Below, piece after piece: positions 1 through 8,697 of a stretch of DNA of 34,139 bases (the first letter of the stretch is position 1; each line of letters starts with the position of its first letter). The notes under the pieces were generated by a model. It was given only the letters and a program-made list of their open reading frames with translations. It ran no database searches and was not told the origin of the DNA. The DNA is from Chloroflexota bacterium (GTDB taxonomy: Bacteria; Chloroflexota; Anaerolineae; B4-G1; SLSP01), in contig JAKJAC010000017.1 in the NCBI GenBank assembly GCA_022707705.1, positions 352-34,490 of the forward strand, written 5' to 3'. Both the position numbers and the translations under genes were made by a program.

Positions 1-98
1 GGGGCAGAGTGACCCCAAGCCCGCAAGCGATTGCAGACACAACTCGCAGATCCGGTGCAAAACCGGAGCCGACGGTAAAGTCCGGATGGGAGAAGGAG
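1..98 (+). promoter_or_regulatory. FMN riboswitch (RFN element), 5' edge cut by window
   Basis: Conserved RFN blocks are visible: GGGGCAGAGTGACCCCA at the very start, GGTGCAAAACCGGAGCCGAC around 54-73, AGTCCGGATGGGAGAAGG at 79-96. The 5' strand of the closing P1 helix (partner of GAGAAGGA) lies outside the window, so the element is incomplete. GGGGC at 1-5 is complementary to GCCCC at 131-135 in the terminator below. As in the well-studied ribD leader, this suggests an antiterminator that FMN binding would disrupt. The expected outcome is that high FMN shuts off the downstream importer. The family identity is strong; the switching mechanism is inferred from complementarity. Confidence 0.93.
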
Positions 99-128
99 CA
101 GGTGTGAGCCGTTGTCCGAAAGCACTTG

Positions 129-164
129 ATGCCCCGAAGCCTTTCTTCGGGGCATAGCTTTTTT
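129..164 (+). terminator. Intrinsic terminator of the FMN riboswitch expression platform
   Basis: A perfect 11-bp stem (ATGCCCCGAAG at 129-139 with CTTCGGGGCAT at 145-155) has a 5-nt loop and is followed by six Ts at 159-164. It sits between the riboswitch aptamer and the ribosome-binding site of the permease gene, so it acts as an attenuator for the whole importer operon. The 5' arm can alternatively pair with the GGGGC at the aptamer start. A purine-rich Shine-Dalgarno (AGAGGGG, about 164-170) lies downstream of the T-tract, which argues for transcriptional rather than translational control. Confidence 0.92.
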
Positions 165-178
165 AGAGGGGAAACGGC

Positions 179-976
179 ATGGGATGGCGTGACAAAAAGA
201 TCAACAGGCTGCAGAATCCAAACCCATTGTTGTATCTGCTCTCGCTTGGATTGGTGCTCTTACTTTGGCAGGGCGCACTGCTTGCCCTCGAAGACAGCGC
301 CCGGAAATTCATTCTGCCCACTACAGCACAGGTAGTCACACGCTTTCTCAGACTCGTGGTCGATGGGAGCCTACTTCAACATACAGGTGTCACCCTGCTG
401 GAGATGGGCCTGGGCCTGGCATTGGGAACAAGCACGGCATTAGTGTTAGGATACGCCGTGGCGCACAGTCAAGTCCTCGCGCACCTGCTGGAACCCATTA
501 TCGTCACCTCACAGGCGATGCCCGTTGTTGCTCTGGCGCCGTTATTGGCAATCTGGTTTGGACCAGGTCTGGTATCCAAAGTGGTCGTTTGCGCCCTCAT
601 CGTATTCTTCCCCATCCTGGTCAATGTGAGCGCCGGGTTAAGTCATATTGATAATGGCTTTCGGCAAGTCTTCCGTTTGCTGGAGGCTACCCGCTGGCAA
701 CGCTTCCGCTGGCTAGAAGTACCCGCCGCTTTACCCGCTTTCCTCACAGGGCTGCGCGTTGGCGGCACATCCGCAGCCATGGGCGCAGTGGTCGGGGAGT
801 TTGTCGCTTCGAGTGCGGGTCTGGGGTATCTGGTAAAACAAGGACAGAACCTCTATGATACACCCCTGATGTTCGTCGCCATCCTGACGCTCACTATGCT
901 GGCACTTGTCACCTACGGCGCATTAGGGCTGATCGAGCGACGGATACTGAAATGGCGTTCAGCAGGAAAAACATAA
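179..976 (+). CDS. ribX: Riboflavin ABC transporter permease RibX
   Basis: 265-residue inner-membrane permease of the binding-protein-dependent transport family (SsuC/ThiX-like). Hydrophobic segments lie near residues 17-37, 72-95, 105-128, 133-153 and 220-252. The cytoplasmic EAA-type loop that contacts the ATPase is at about 169-188 (LLEATRWQRF then the VPAALPAF end). The ATG follows AGAGGGG at good spacing and directly follows the FMN-riboswitch terminator. Position behind an FMN switch and in front of an NMT1/THI5-like binding protein and an ATPase matches the RibXY riboflavin uptake system described in Chloroflexi. Sequence alone would also fit a thiamine-precursor or sulfonate permease; the riboswitch makes riboflavin by far the better call. 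Confidence 0.88.
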   Translation: MGWRDKKINRLQNPNPLLYLLSLGLVLLLWQGALLALEDSARKFILPTTAQVVTRFLRLVVDGSLLQHTGVTLLEMGLGLALGTSTALVLGYAVAHSQVLAHLLEPIIVTSQAMPVVALAPLLAIWFGPGLVSKVVVCALIVFFPILVNVSAGLSHIDNGFRQVFRLLEATRWQRFRWLEVPAALPAFLTGLRVGGTSAAMGAVVGEFVASSAGLGYLVKQGQNLYDTPLMFVAILTLTMLALVTYGALGLIERRILKWRSAGKT

Positions 977-1069
977 GGAAGCCTATTGAGATTGCGGATT
1001 GACAGGATGACACGCCTTGTGCCGTTTGGCGCTGGGATAAAACTGGAACTTGTGATAGAGGTGATACGT

Positions 1070-2035
1070 ATGCGTAAGTGGATTTTGGTGATCAGTGTGT
1101 TGCTGCTGGCATTCTTACCGGGTTGTAACGGCAATCAACCGGAGCGCGAAGCCATCACCTTGCCCATGGGTTATGTGGCAAACGTGCAATTCAGTCCCAT
1201 CTATATGGGATTGGAACGGGGGTATTTCCAGGATGCTGGATATGATATCACCCTCGATTATCGTTGGGAGACTGACGGACTGCGCCTGGTTGCAGCTGGG
1301 ACTATACCCTTCACCATCGCTTCGGGGGATCAAGTCATTCAAGCACGCAGCCAGGGATTACCTGTCGTTGCCATCGCTTCATGGTACCGCAAATTCCCGG
1401 TCGCCATCCTCTCACTGGCGGATACACCGCTCAACACCCCCGCCGATCTGCGGGGGTTGCGAATCGGCACGCCGGAGACCTTCGGCGCCTCGTATATCGG
1501 GTTGCGCGCGCTGTTGACTGCCGGCAACCTGACCGAACAAGATATCGATTTGCAAGTGATTGGCTACAGCCAGATTCCCGCACTGCTGGCAAAGACCGTG
1601 GACGCCGTGGTGGTCTACGCCAATAACGCACCCAGCATTCTGGAAGAGGAAGGCATCGCGTACAACATACTCTACGTCTCAGACTACTCCGAACTGGTGT
1701 CCAATACCCTCATCACCAATGAAACCATGATCAATGAACACCCTGAGCGGGTAGCTGCTTTTGTCAAAGCATTCCTGCACAGCCTGGAGGATGTTCTCAA
1801 CGAGCCTGAGACTGCCTTTGAGATCTGTAAAAAATACGTCACGGGCCTGGAAGAGAATGCCGCCGCGCAACGCACAGTCCTGGAAGTGACCCTCACTTAC
1901 TGGCGATTTGCAGACCTTGGGCACTTCACACCGGAATCCTGGGCGCAGGCGCAACAAGTGATGTTGGATGCAGGGCTGATCACTCAAGCCGTACCTGTGG
2001 AAAGCCTGTTCACCAACCAGTTTGTGGATGAGTGA
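1070..2035 (+). CDS. ribY: Riboflavin-binding lipoprotein RibY (NMT1/THI5-like)
   Basis: 321-residue substrate-binding protein of the NMT1/THI5-like family (relatives of ThiY). The chosen ATG has a Shine-Dalgarno (AGAGGTG) upstream and begins a lipoprotein signal, MRKWILVISV followed by a hydrophobic stretch and lipobox LPGC; the frame stays open to a TTG at 986 but that start would bury the signal peptide. The periplasmic-binding fold begins with the ITLPMGYVANVQFSPIYMG region and the ERGYFQDAGYD helix typical of the family. It would be anchored by lipidated Cys19 outside the membrane and deliver ligand to the permease. Riboflavin as ligand is inferred from the FMN riboswitch and the RibXY precedent; the fold by itself also covers pyrimidine precursors of thiamine. 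Confidence 0.87.
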   Translation: MRKWILVISVLLLAFLPGCNGNQPEREAITLPMGYVANVQFSPIYMGLERGYFQDAGYDITLDYRWETDGLRLVAAGTIPFTIASGDQVIQARSQGLPVVAIASWYRKFPVAILSLADTPLNTPADLRGLRIGTPETFGASYIGLRALLTAGNLTEQDIDLQVIGYSQIPALLAKTVDAVVVYANNAPSILEEEGIAYNILYVSDYSELVSNTLITNETMINEHPERVAAFVKAFLHSLEDVLNEPETAFEICKKYVTGLEENAAAQRTVLEVTLTYWRFADLGHFTPESWAQAQQVMLDAGLITQAVPVESLFTNQFVDE

Positions 2036-2110
2036 ATCATCCATCCGCCCGCATGAGCTCAAGGAAAGTCTGCCAGCCATGGTTGCCTGAATTCAAACTG
2101 GAACACCATC

Positions 2111-2920
2111 ATGATTGCTAGTCCAGAAACACTACTGGAGATCAAAAATCTCTATACCGCGTTCGTAGAGCCAGAAGGCACGCTGGAAGCGCTGGAAGAC
2201 GTCAGCTTCAAAGTGCTTCAGGGCGAATTCATCTGCCTGATCGGTCCCTCAGGCTGTGGGAAATCCACCTTATTGCGGACACTCGCCGGACTGCTTCCCC
2301 CATCCAAGGGTGAGGTGCGCCTGCGTGGCATCCCTATCAGAGGTCCAGAACACGCCGTAGGGTTGGTGTTTCAGCAGCCGACGTTGTTGCCCTGGCGCAC
2401 AGTTGCGGAGAACATCGCTTTGCCATTGGAATTGCGTGGACAGCCGCTTGCAGAACGGCAGCAGCGCGTGGCAGAGCTCCTTGAGATGGTGGGACTCGCC
2501 GGTTTCGAGGCGACCTACCCACAGTTGCTCTCCGGTGGGATGGCGCAACGCGCCGCGATTGCACGCGCCCTGGCTCAAAATCCCGAGGTTTTGTTACTGG
2601 ATGAGCCTTTTGGCTCGCTGGATGCTCTCACCCGGGAGCGGATGGCAGCGGCGCTCCTGGAACTCTGGCAACGGCAGCAACGCACGGTGTTGATGGTGAC
2701 ACACAGTGTCGACGAAGCGGCGCTGCTTGCGGATCGAGTCGTGGTGTTAAGCCCCCGACCGGGACGGATCATAGATATCATACCAGTGAGGTTACCGCGT
2801 CCGCGAGACCCAAGCTTGTTGCTTGACCCACGTCTGCAAAGCGTGGTTCGGGAATTGCGTCAGGCGCTCAAAAACGGTGAACTTCAAGGCAATGGCAGAA
2901 ATTCGCAACCGAAAGCGTAG
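2111..2920 (+). CDS. ABC transporter ATP-binding protein of the riboflavin importer
   Basis: 269-residue nitrate/sulfonate/thiamine-type (SsuB/ThiZ-like) ATPase. Walker A GPSGCGKST at residues 45-53, Q-loop at 88-89, signature LSGGMAQR at 140-147, Walker B VLLLDEP at 160-166, D-loop SLD, and H-loop MVTHS with His198 are all intact, so it should hydrolyse ATP. It lies 75 bp after ribY on the same strand with no terminator seen between them, so it most likely completes the RibXY importer under the FMN switch. The ATG has no strong Shine-Dalgarno. Its stop is only about 25 bp from the convergent stop of the galactosidase gene and I see no terminator hairpin there. Confidence 0.88.
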   Translation: MIASPETLLEIKNLYTAFVEPEGTLEALEDVSFKVLQGEFICLIGPSGCGKSTLLRTLAGLLPPSKGEVRLRGIPIRGPEHAVGLVFQQPTLLPWRTVAENIALPLELRGQPLAERQQRVAELLEMVGLAGFEATYPQLLSGGMAQRAAIARALAQNPEVLLLDEPFGSLDALTRERMAAALLELWQRQQRTVLMVTHSVDEAALLADRVVVLSPRPGRIIDIIPVRLPRPRDPSLLLDPRLQSVVRELRQALKNGELQGNGRNSQPKA

Positions 2921-2945
2921 ACGCTGCGCGACCTCGCAGGGTTGA

Positions 2946-5339
2946 TCATGACCAAGTCACGCGGAGCGTCCCTTCGTGCAACAAACGGAATCGGAAAGCC
3001 CAAATGCCCCTGGCAACTCCTGAAATGGCTTCGCGAGGGATCGGTGCGCCATCCAGCGTAGCCTCGCAGGATGATGCTGGCAATGCCAGCCAAACCTCGC
3101 CCTCCGCAATCCGCCCCAGGCGCAGCTTGAGCTCCACAGCCTCAGGGTCTACCTGCCAGGCGGTGACTTCACCGCCCTGCGAAATGTGGAAAGTCGTGCC
3201 AATCAGCTGCGGCGGCACCGTCGCCGCACGCACCCCCAGCAGCACACACCCGTGTGCGGCAAGAGGGAATTCCGGCAGCGGCGCTCCCGCTTCCAAACAC
3301 TGATAGCGGCGGTTCCAAAAATCCATCACATGATACTGCCGGCGTGGATCGAACCCCGGAAGATGGCGCGGCAACAATGCCACAGACGGCGTCTCGCGCC
3401 AGTTGAACAACCCAATCAGCTGCCAATGCCCCCATGGGCGAGCCACAGGCGCGACAACCTCTGCGGGCATTGAACGCCGGAAAAGGTCAAGACTATCCAT
3501 ACCTTCCAACAAGGATGGATAAAGCACAGCAGCGGCAGCAATCTGCTCCGGGTCCAGTTGCGGCAAATCATCCGAAATGCTGAAAAGTCCCCCAGCTAAC
3601 CCCAAGACCGTGAGCTGTGAGCGAATCTCTTCAGCATTCAACAGCGTTTCCTTTTCACGCACCATGAGTGCATCGGGGTCGTTATTCCACCAGCGACCGT
3701 GCATCCAGGCGCGGGTCATCACATTGCGCAAGCTATTCCGCAAAGCCGGCATTGTGCCATCTTTCCGAAAGGGACGCCGCATGCCCGCGATGACAGGCTC
3801 CCAGGCAGGCGCGGTATCCGGTCCGATGCGCATGGCGTCAACAAGTCCAATGGAAGGTCCCAGGGGCGCGCCACACCCCACAAGAAATGTGGATTCGCCG
3901 GCAGCCTCACGGATAAGCCGTAACGCGCGCCGGTAAATCTGCGCGCGTGTTAGGTGGGGATTATGATGGTCACCAGGTAAGGCAGCTGCGTAAAGGAAAT
4001 CCAGCTTAAGGTAATCATAACCCCACTCATGCACCGCAGCTGCAATCAATTCACGCAGATATTCCTCCACCGCCGGATGAGTGGTATCCAGCGCGTAGCC
4101 GATAAAGCTGCCACTGAGAAGTCCAGCGCTCACCGGTTGCCCCTTAGGGTCGCGCAGCAGCCACTCTGGGTGCATCGCGGCTATACGCGAACGCGGGTGG
4201 ACCGTGAAAGGTCCCAACCACAGCCCAGGCACGAAGTTCGAACCACGAATACGCTCCGCCAACCACTGCAGCGAGTGCGGGAAGCGCTCATTGCGGTACT
4301 GCCAATCCCCCCACTGTGGCTCAAAACCCTGGTCCAGCTGGATTACCTGTAGGGGAAAGACATCTGCCAGCAAAGCCGCGGTCGCCAAATTGTGAATCAC
4401 ATCAGATTCAGAAACCTTGTCCCCAAAGATGTACCACGATGACCAACCATAGGGCGCAGGACGCAGCGCAGGGGTTTCCATCTGCCGGGCAACGGTATAG
4501 GCATATTGCGCCAGCGGGTCAGCCCATACACCGGCAGAACACGTAGGCGCGGCAATTTCTGCAGCCACAGGGCAAGACACCCATTCGAGATAGAACCACT
4601 CCGACGCGCGCGCTTCCCCGACACTAAGCTGCACATCATCCCCTTGAGACTGCAGCAACACCTCCAGATTCTCCGGACGCAAGTCCACCCGCACCTGAAC
4701 GAACTGGTCGCCCAGGGATGCCCCGCCACCGACTAACAACTCCTGCGAGGTCGCAATCACCCCCATAGATTCGCTCCAAAACCGCCCTGGGCGCTTGCTC
4801 CAGGGTGTATGTGCATTGTGCATCATGGGAGAGATAAACCGGCGCAGATACCAGGGAGGTTGTCCATCACGCGCAGTAGCCGGCACAAAACCGGCATTCG
4901 ACCAGGATTGCCAATCCATGCGATAGAAACCAGTAGGCGCTGCAGTAGGGCGCAGGCTATTGGGCAAGGAGCGGAAGAAGAAACGCCGCAATAAGATGGG
5001 AGCAGCACGCTCATTCGTGCAGGTAATACGAAACAACACAAAAGGACGGGTTGTATAGAAACGGAACTGCACGGTCAACGCCAAGCCCTGAACAGCACGG
5101 AAGCGGAAGGTAACTTCTTCTGCCGTGCCATGGGCATCTTCCAGGACCTGCTGCTGCACCACCGGTGTGCTCGCGCCGGCGGCGGCATCCGCTGTGGTGA
5201 CGGTAAGAGGACGCCCCTTATACACACCCTCAACGCCAACGACGCCGCTCAGCGAGCGTCCGGGGCTGGCGAGGCCAAACGCCCCTTGGGCGCCATCCCA
5301 CAGGAAATCAAAAGCTGGGCTGTGTAGTACCGTTTCCAT
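2946..5339 (-). CDS. Alpha-galactosidase-like glycoside hydrolase (GH36/clan GH-D)
   Basis: 797-residue putative glycoside hydrolase with the GH36 architecture: an N-terminal beta-sandwich (about 1-285), a TIM barrel starting at YGWSSW (297-302), and a C-terminal beta-domain. Barrel motifs include QLDQGFEPQWGDW (334-346), the nucleophile strand YDYLKLDF with Asp447, and RIGPD with Asp508 as likely acid/base. It would release terminal alpha-linked galactose or a related sugar; the substrate cannot be read from sequence. No signal peptide is evident, so it is probably cytoplasmic. It follows the Rieske gene by 5 bp on the same strand and is probably co-transcribed. The length is slightly above the common 700-750 residues of bacterial GH36. 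Confidence 0.85.
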   Translation of the reverse strand: METVLHSPAFDFLWDGAQGAFGLASPGRSLSGVVGVEGVYKGRPLTVTTADAAAGASTPVVQQQVLEDAHGTAEEVTFRFRAVQGLALTVQFRFYTTRPFVLFRITCTNERAAPILLRRFFFRSLPNSLRPTAAPTGFYRMDWQSWSNAGFVPATARDGQPPWYLRRFISPMMHNAHTPWSKRPGRFWSESMGVIATSQELLVGGGASLGDQFVQVRVDLRPENLEVLLQSQGDDVQLSVGEARASEWFYLEWVSCPVAAEIAAPTCSAGVWADPLAQYAYTVARQMETPALRPAPYGWSSWYIFGDKVSESDVIHNLATAALLADVFPLQVIQLDQGFEPQWGDWQYRNERFPHSLQWLAERIRGSNFVPGLWLGPFTVHPRSRIAAMHPEWLLRDPKGQPVSAGLLSGSFIGYALDTTHPAVEEYLRELIAAAVHEWGYDYLKLDFLYAAALPGDHHNPHLTRAQIYRRALRLIREAAGESTFLVGCGAPLGPSIGLVDAMRIGPDTAPAWEPVIAGMRRPFRKDGTMPALRNSLRNVMTRAWMHGRWWNNDPDALMVREKETLLNAEEIRSQLTVLGLAGGLFSISDDLPQLDPEQIAAAAVLYPSLLEGMDSLDLFRRSMPAEVVAPVARPWGHWQLIGLFNWRETPSVALLPRHLPGFDPRRQYHVMDFWNRRYQCLEAGAPLPEFPLAAHGCVLLGVRAATVPPQLIGTTFHISQGGEVTAWQVDPEAVELKLRLGRIAEGEVWLALPASSCEATLDGAPIPREAISGVARGIWAFRFRLLHEGTLRVTWS

Positions 5340-5344
5340 ATCAC

Positions 5345-6340
5345 CTATGCTACAGGATGATCGATAGCAACCGCAGCCTGCCGCAGCGCCTCGCGCCGGC
5401 GGCGGTATTCTACGATGGGGCGGTCGCCTTGAATCAAGTTCTCCGCAGAACGCAGGGCGCTGGGTTTAGGCTGCTGCGTGATGACGACGCGACGATCCTG
5501 ATGAGCGACCAGCACATTGAAGGGCATTGAAAGCGCATTGATGAGATTCCGCAGGACCGGGAGGCGCATGAAACGCTGATAGAAGCGCAAATAGAGCAGC
5601 GTGTGTTCTCCATCCACAGGCACAAAAGCTGCTACGACACGCACATCTTGGCTGATATGATTCTGCCAGAGGTTGGGGAATTGGAATTCCAGGTGAAACT
5701 CGGGATAGGGTGGCGCGATCTCCTCAGGCTTTCGCGGAGACTGCCCCCGGTCTGCCTCATTGAAGACGTAAACACGGAAACGATTCGCCTCTTGCCATTC
5801 CACGACCGGACCGTTCACGAGAGCTCGGTTTCCGCGACCAATGGTATTGTGATGCACAAAGGGCAAGTGAACCACATCCAGCTGGTTCTCGATCACTCGC
5901 GAATAATGCGCTTCCCAGGGGTCGCGTGCAGAACCGTAAGAAAAGTCAGGCGTGATGTCCTCAAAAAAGGAAGGTGGCTGCAGATCTGGGGGTGGAGTCT
6001 GCCCCCACCAAATCCAGATGAAGCCATGCGCCTCATAGGTGGGGTAAGCGTGGACTTTGAAGCGCGCAGGGATAGCTGCCTTTTTGCCATTTGCGGGAAT
6101 GACCACTGCCGCACCGGAAGTATCATAGGCGAAACCGTGAAAGGGGCACTGCAATGCACCCTCGATCACCTTACCTTTGCTGAGCGCCACTCCGCGATGT
6201 GCACAGAGGTCACGCAAACAGCTCACTTTGCCGGCAGCATCGCGCCAGAACACCAGCTTCTCATCCATACGGGTCACACCAATCGGTTTAGCACCTACCT
6301 GCTTGGAATCCAAGACAACGTACCATTGATTGGGAATCAC
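5345..6340 (-). CDS. Rieske [2Fe-2S] non-haem iron oxygenase, alpha subunit
   Basis: 331-residue aromatic-ring-hydroxylating/demethylating oxygenase-like protein. The N-terminal Rieske domain has Cys46-Ala-His48 and Cys65-Pro-Phe-His68 as the 2Fe-2S ligands. The C-terminal domain has the bridging and mononuclear-iron signature NQLDVVHLPFVHH (152-164) with Asp155, His158 and His163. The gene starts with GTG at 6340 after a clear GGGAGG; the protein begins MIPNQWYVVLDS, a common start in this family. The substrate is unknown; vanillate-demethylase-like, pheophorbide-oxygenase-like and choline-monooxygenase-like members share these motifs. No reductase or ferredoxin gene is adjacent, so electrons must come from elsewhere. 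It is the first gene of a two-gene unit with the galactosidase. Confidence 0.86.
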   Translation of the reverse strand: MIPNQWYVVLDSKQVGAKPIGVTRMDEKLVFWRDAAGKVSCLRDLCAHRGVALSKGKVIEGALQCPFHGFAYDTSGAAVVIPANGKKAAIPARFKVHAYPTYEAHGFIWIWWGQTPPPDLQPPSFFEDITPDFSYGSARDPWEAHYSRVIENQLDVVHLPFVHHNTIGRGNRALVNGPVVEWQEANRFRVYVFNEADRGQSPRKPEEIAPPYPEFHLEFQFPNLWQNHISQDVRVVAAFVPVDGEHTLLYLRFYQRFMRLPVLRNLINALSMPFNVLVAHQDRRVVITQQPKPSALRSAENLIQGDRPIVEYRRRREALRQAAVAIDHPVA

Positions 6341-6484
6341 ATCCGCCTCCCGGACAACGCCAATGTATTGAAGATTGAAAGTCTAAGAAATAAACCGAAA
6401 TCTAACATCTCGACATAACCAAAGACAAACACCACTACCCTCTGCTTCAGGCAGTGTTGAAATCGAATCGGGCTTTTAGTTGTA

Positions 6485-6512
6485 GAGACGCTTGCACCAG
6501 AGGAAGCGCCTC
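6485..6512 (-). terminator. Weak hairpin downstream of dodecin
   Basis: On the minus strand GAGGCGCTT and AAGCGTCTC can form a 9-bp stem (one G-U pair) with a 10-nt loop, about 20 bp after the dodecin stop. It is not followed by a clear run of U, so it is only a possible terminator or mRNA 3' end between dodecin and the Rieske gene. The rest of the interval 6341-6533 shows an A/T-rich segment upstream of the Rieske gene but no convincing promoter. Confidence 0.3.
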
Positions 6513-6533
6513 ATTTCCGCCAATGTGCGAGAC

Positions 6534-6734
6534 CTAGTCCTCAAGGACGAAGGTGACCAGCATGTTCACCTGATATTCCAGACCATCATCCACAACGCGA
6601 ACATGCTGCTCCTTGATCCAGGCACCCTTAACATTCTTGAGGGTCGTATCGGCACGCTTGAGCCCACACCGGATCGCATCATCAAAGCTCTCATTAGAGG
6701 TCGCACTGATTTCCACAATCTTCGCTACGGACAT
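6534..6734 (-). CDS. Dodecin (flavin/CoA-binding dodecamer subunit)
   Basis: 66-residue protein beginning MSVAKIVEISATSNESFDDA and ending with the strand VNMLVTFVLED, matching the dodecin family along its whole length. Dodecins form hollow 12-mers that bind flavin dimers (or CoA) and are thought to buffer free flavin. The start was set at the ATG whose protein matches the family start; GGGAGGT lies 8 nt upstream, and a ten-residue longer reading frame has no support. The key region GAWIKEQHVRV contains the conserved Trp that stacks on the flavin ring. It lies upstream of the Rieske gene and downstream of aspS; whether it shares their transcripts is unclear. Confidence 0.9.
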   Translation of the reverse strand: MSVAKIVEISATSNESFDDAIRCGLKRADTTLKNVKGAWIKEQHVRVVDDGLEYQVNMLVTFVLED

Positions 6735-6868
6735 GTCAACATACCTCCCGTGTAGTAGAATCACGCTTCAGAACAGATTCGGTAAATACAAAGCGACAAA
6801 CGCTAAGGCGCGCCTCACAGTTGACGCCTCATCAGCAATCTCACCGCACCAACGCTGTCCGGTGTCAG

Positions 6869-8635
6869 CTACTCGCTTTCAGATAACTTCAAATGCAACT
6901 CATCCAGCTGTTTTTGGTCCACCGGAGAGGGTGCATCTGCCATGAGGTCCACCGCCTGCGCGGTCTTCGGGAAGGCAATCACCTCGCGGATGTTATTCTC
7001 ACCGGCGAGCAGCATCACGGTACGATCAATACCTGGCGCCATCCCACCATGCGGCGGAGCGCCGTAGGAGAAAGCTTCCATCATGTGACCAAAACGCGCC
7101 CGCGCCTCCTCTTCCGGGTAGCCCAGCACGCGGAAGATATCCATCTGGATACGCGGGTCGTGGACGCGGATGCTACCAGAGGCAAGCTCATAGCCGTTAC
7201 ACACCAGGTCGTAAGCATCGGAGAGCACGGCTGTCGGGTCTGCCATCATTGCAGCATAGGTGTTAGGGCGTGGCATCGTGAAAGGATGATGTGCAGCATC
7301 CCAACGTTGGCCTTCTTCATTCCATTCGAACATGGGGAAGTCGAGCACATAGCCAAAGGCGAGCAAGTCCGGATCGGCAAGTTGCAGCTGGTCGCGGAAA
7401 GCGAGTCGCAATGCAGAGAGCGCTCCGGCAACCACCGGCTTGGCATCTGCCACAATGCAAACCAAGTCACCTTCGCCCGCTCCTAGATGCTGTGCGATCA
7501 CAGCGAGCTCACTTTCGGTAAGGAATTTGACCGCCGGTCCTTTGACCCCATCAGCGCGGAACGCCAGGGTTACCAAGCCTCTGGCGCCCTGCTTCTGAGC
7601 GAGCGCCGTAAGCTCATCAAGCTGCCGGCGAGCATAATCCGCGCAACCGGGCGCCACAATCCCTTTGATCTGTCCTCCCTCTTCAATAGCAGCCCGGAAG
7701 ACACGGAACTCGCTCGTGCTCAAGACGGCTGTCAAGTCACCCAGCTCCATCCCAAAACGCAGGTCTGGCTTGTCACTGCCATAGCGTTCCAGGGCTTCGG
7801 CGTAACTGAGGCGCGGGAACGGTGAAAGGACACGTTTTTGAGGCGTCACAGCAGCGACAAGTTCGGTAAACAGCACCTCCACCAAATCGAGAATGTCATC
7901 CCTTTCAACAAAGGACATTTCAAAGTCGAGTTGGGTGAATTCCGGCTGCCGGTCGCCGCGCAAATCCTCGTCACGGAAGCAACGCGCAATCTGGTAATAG
8001 CGCTCATAACCCGCAACCATCAGCAATTGCTTGAGCTGCTGTGGTGACTGCGGCAAGGCATAAAACTTGCCCGGATGCACGCGACTGGGAACCAGATAAT
8101 CCCGTGCGCCTTCAGGAGTTGATTTGAAGAGAAAAGGCGTCTCGATCTCAACAAAGCCGTGGGCGTCCATGAAGTCGCGAATAAACTTTACTGTACGGTG
8201 GCGCAGGAGTATGTTACGCTGCATGCGTGAGCGACGCAGGTCGAGATAACGATAACGCAAGCGCAGCCCCTCGTCTACAGCTGAGTCTTCGTAGATATAG
8301 AAGGGAGGTGTTTGAGAAAGATTGAGAATGCGGACTTCCCGAGCCTCCACCTCGATAGCTCCAGTGGCCCAGTCAGGGTTCACCTGTTCTTCAGGGCGCA
8401 GACGCACCACACCACGCACCTGAATCACATACTCACCGCGCACGGTTGCAGCCGCTTCGTGCGCTTCAGGCGCGGCTTCGGGGCTGGAGACAATCTGGGT
8501 CAGCCCGGCGCGGTCGCGCAATACAATGAAGACCAAACCACCATGGTCGCGGCGGCGATTCACCCATCCAGCAAGCGTGACTTCCTGCCCTACGTTTTCG
8601 GGGCGCAGTTCCCCACAAGAATGTGTTTTGAACAT
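6869..8635 (-). CDS. aspS: Aspartyl-tRNA synthetase
   Basis: 588-residue class IIb synthetase charging tRNA-Asp in the cytoplasm. Order: anticodon-binding OB fold (1-105, [11 protein letters not shown]), motif 1 (about 155-180), motif 2 with [18 protein letters not shown], the bacterial GAD insertion (about 290-410), and motif 3 GIDRTVML near residue 540. Length is normal. His31 replaces the Leu of E. coli (RRRDL), the signature linked to non-discriminating AspRS that also charges tRNA-Asn. The ATG follows GTAAGGAGGTC, an excellent Shine-Dalgarno. A promoter lies about 35 bp upstream, so the leader is short and no T-box is present. Confidence 0.97.
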   Translation of the reverse strand: MFKTHSCGELRPENVGQEVTLAGWVNRRRDHGGLVFIVLRDRAGLTQIVSSPEAAPEAHEAAATVRGEYVIQVRGVVRLRPEEQVNPDWATGAIEVEAREVRILNLSQTPPFYIYEDSAVDEGLRLRYRYLDLRRSRMQRNILLRHRTVKFIRDFMDAHGFVEIETPFLFKSTPEGARDYLVPSRVHPGKFYALPQSPQQLKQLLMVAGYERYYQIARCFRDEDLRGDRQPEFTQLDFEMSFVERDDILDLVEVLFTELVAAVTPQKRVLSPFPRLSYAEALERYGSDKPDLRFGMELGDLTAVLSTSEFRVFRAAIEEGGQIKGIVAPGCADYARRQLDELTALAQKQGARGLVTLAFRADGVKGPAVKFLTESELAVIAQHLGAGEGDLVCIVADAKPVVAGALSALRLAFRDQLQLADPDLLAFGYVLDFPMFEWNEEGQRWDAAHHPFTMPRPNTYAAMMADPTAVLSDAYDLVCNGYELASGSIRVHDPRIQMDIFRVLGYPEEEARARFGHMMEAFSYGAPPHGGMAPGIDRTVMLLAGENNIREVIAFPKTAQAVDLMADAPSPVDQKQLDELHLKLSESE

Positions 8636-8668
8636 GGAATGACCTCCTTACGCCACAAGCCTTCGGAT

Positions 8669-8697
8669 ACTATACCACAAGAGCAAAAGTGAAGCAA
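8669..8697 (-). promoter_or_regulatory. Sigma70-type promoter of aspS
   Basis: On the minus strand TTGCTT (8692-8697) and TATAGT (8669-8674) are separated by 17 bp. The predicted start site is near 8662, giving a leader of about 25 nt before the aspS ATG. An inverted repeat GCGCAC-GTG-GTGCGC (8700-8714) abuts the -35 box and could be a regulator site. Confidence 0.6.

Noticed and set aside
986-1069. Longer start (TTG 986) for the binding protein
   Set aside because: ATG 1070 has a Shine-Dalgarno and begins a standard lipoprotein signal; the longer form would hide it.
5603-6418. 271-codon plus-strand frame opposite the Rieske gene
   Set aside because: It is the complement of a gene with complete Rieske and iron-site motifs; its own translation has no recognisable domain and no ribosome site.
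6893-7486. 197-codon plus-strand frame opposite aspS
   Set aside because: Antisense to a full-length AspRS and without family features.
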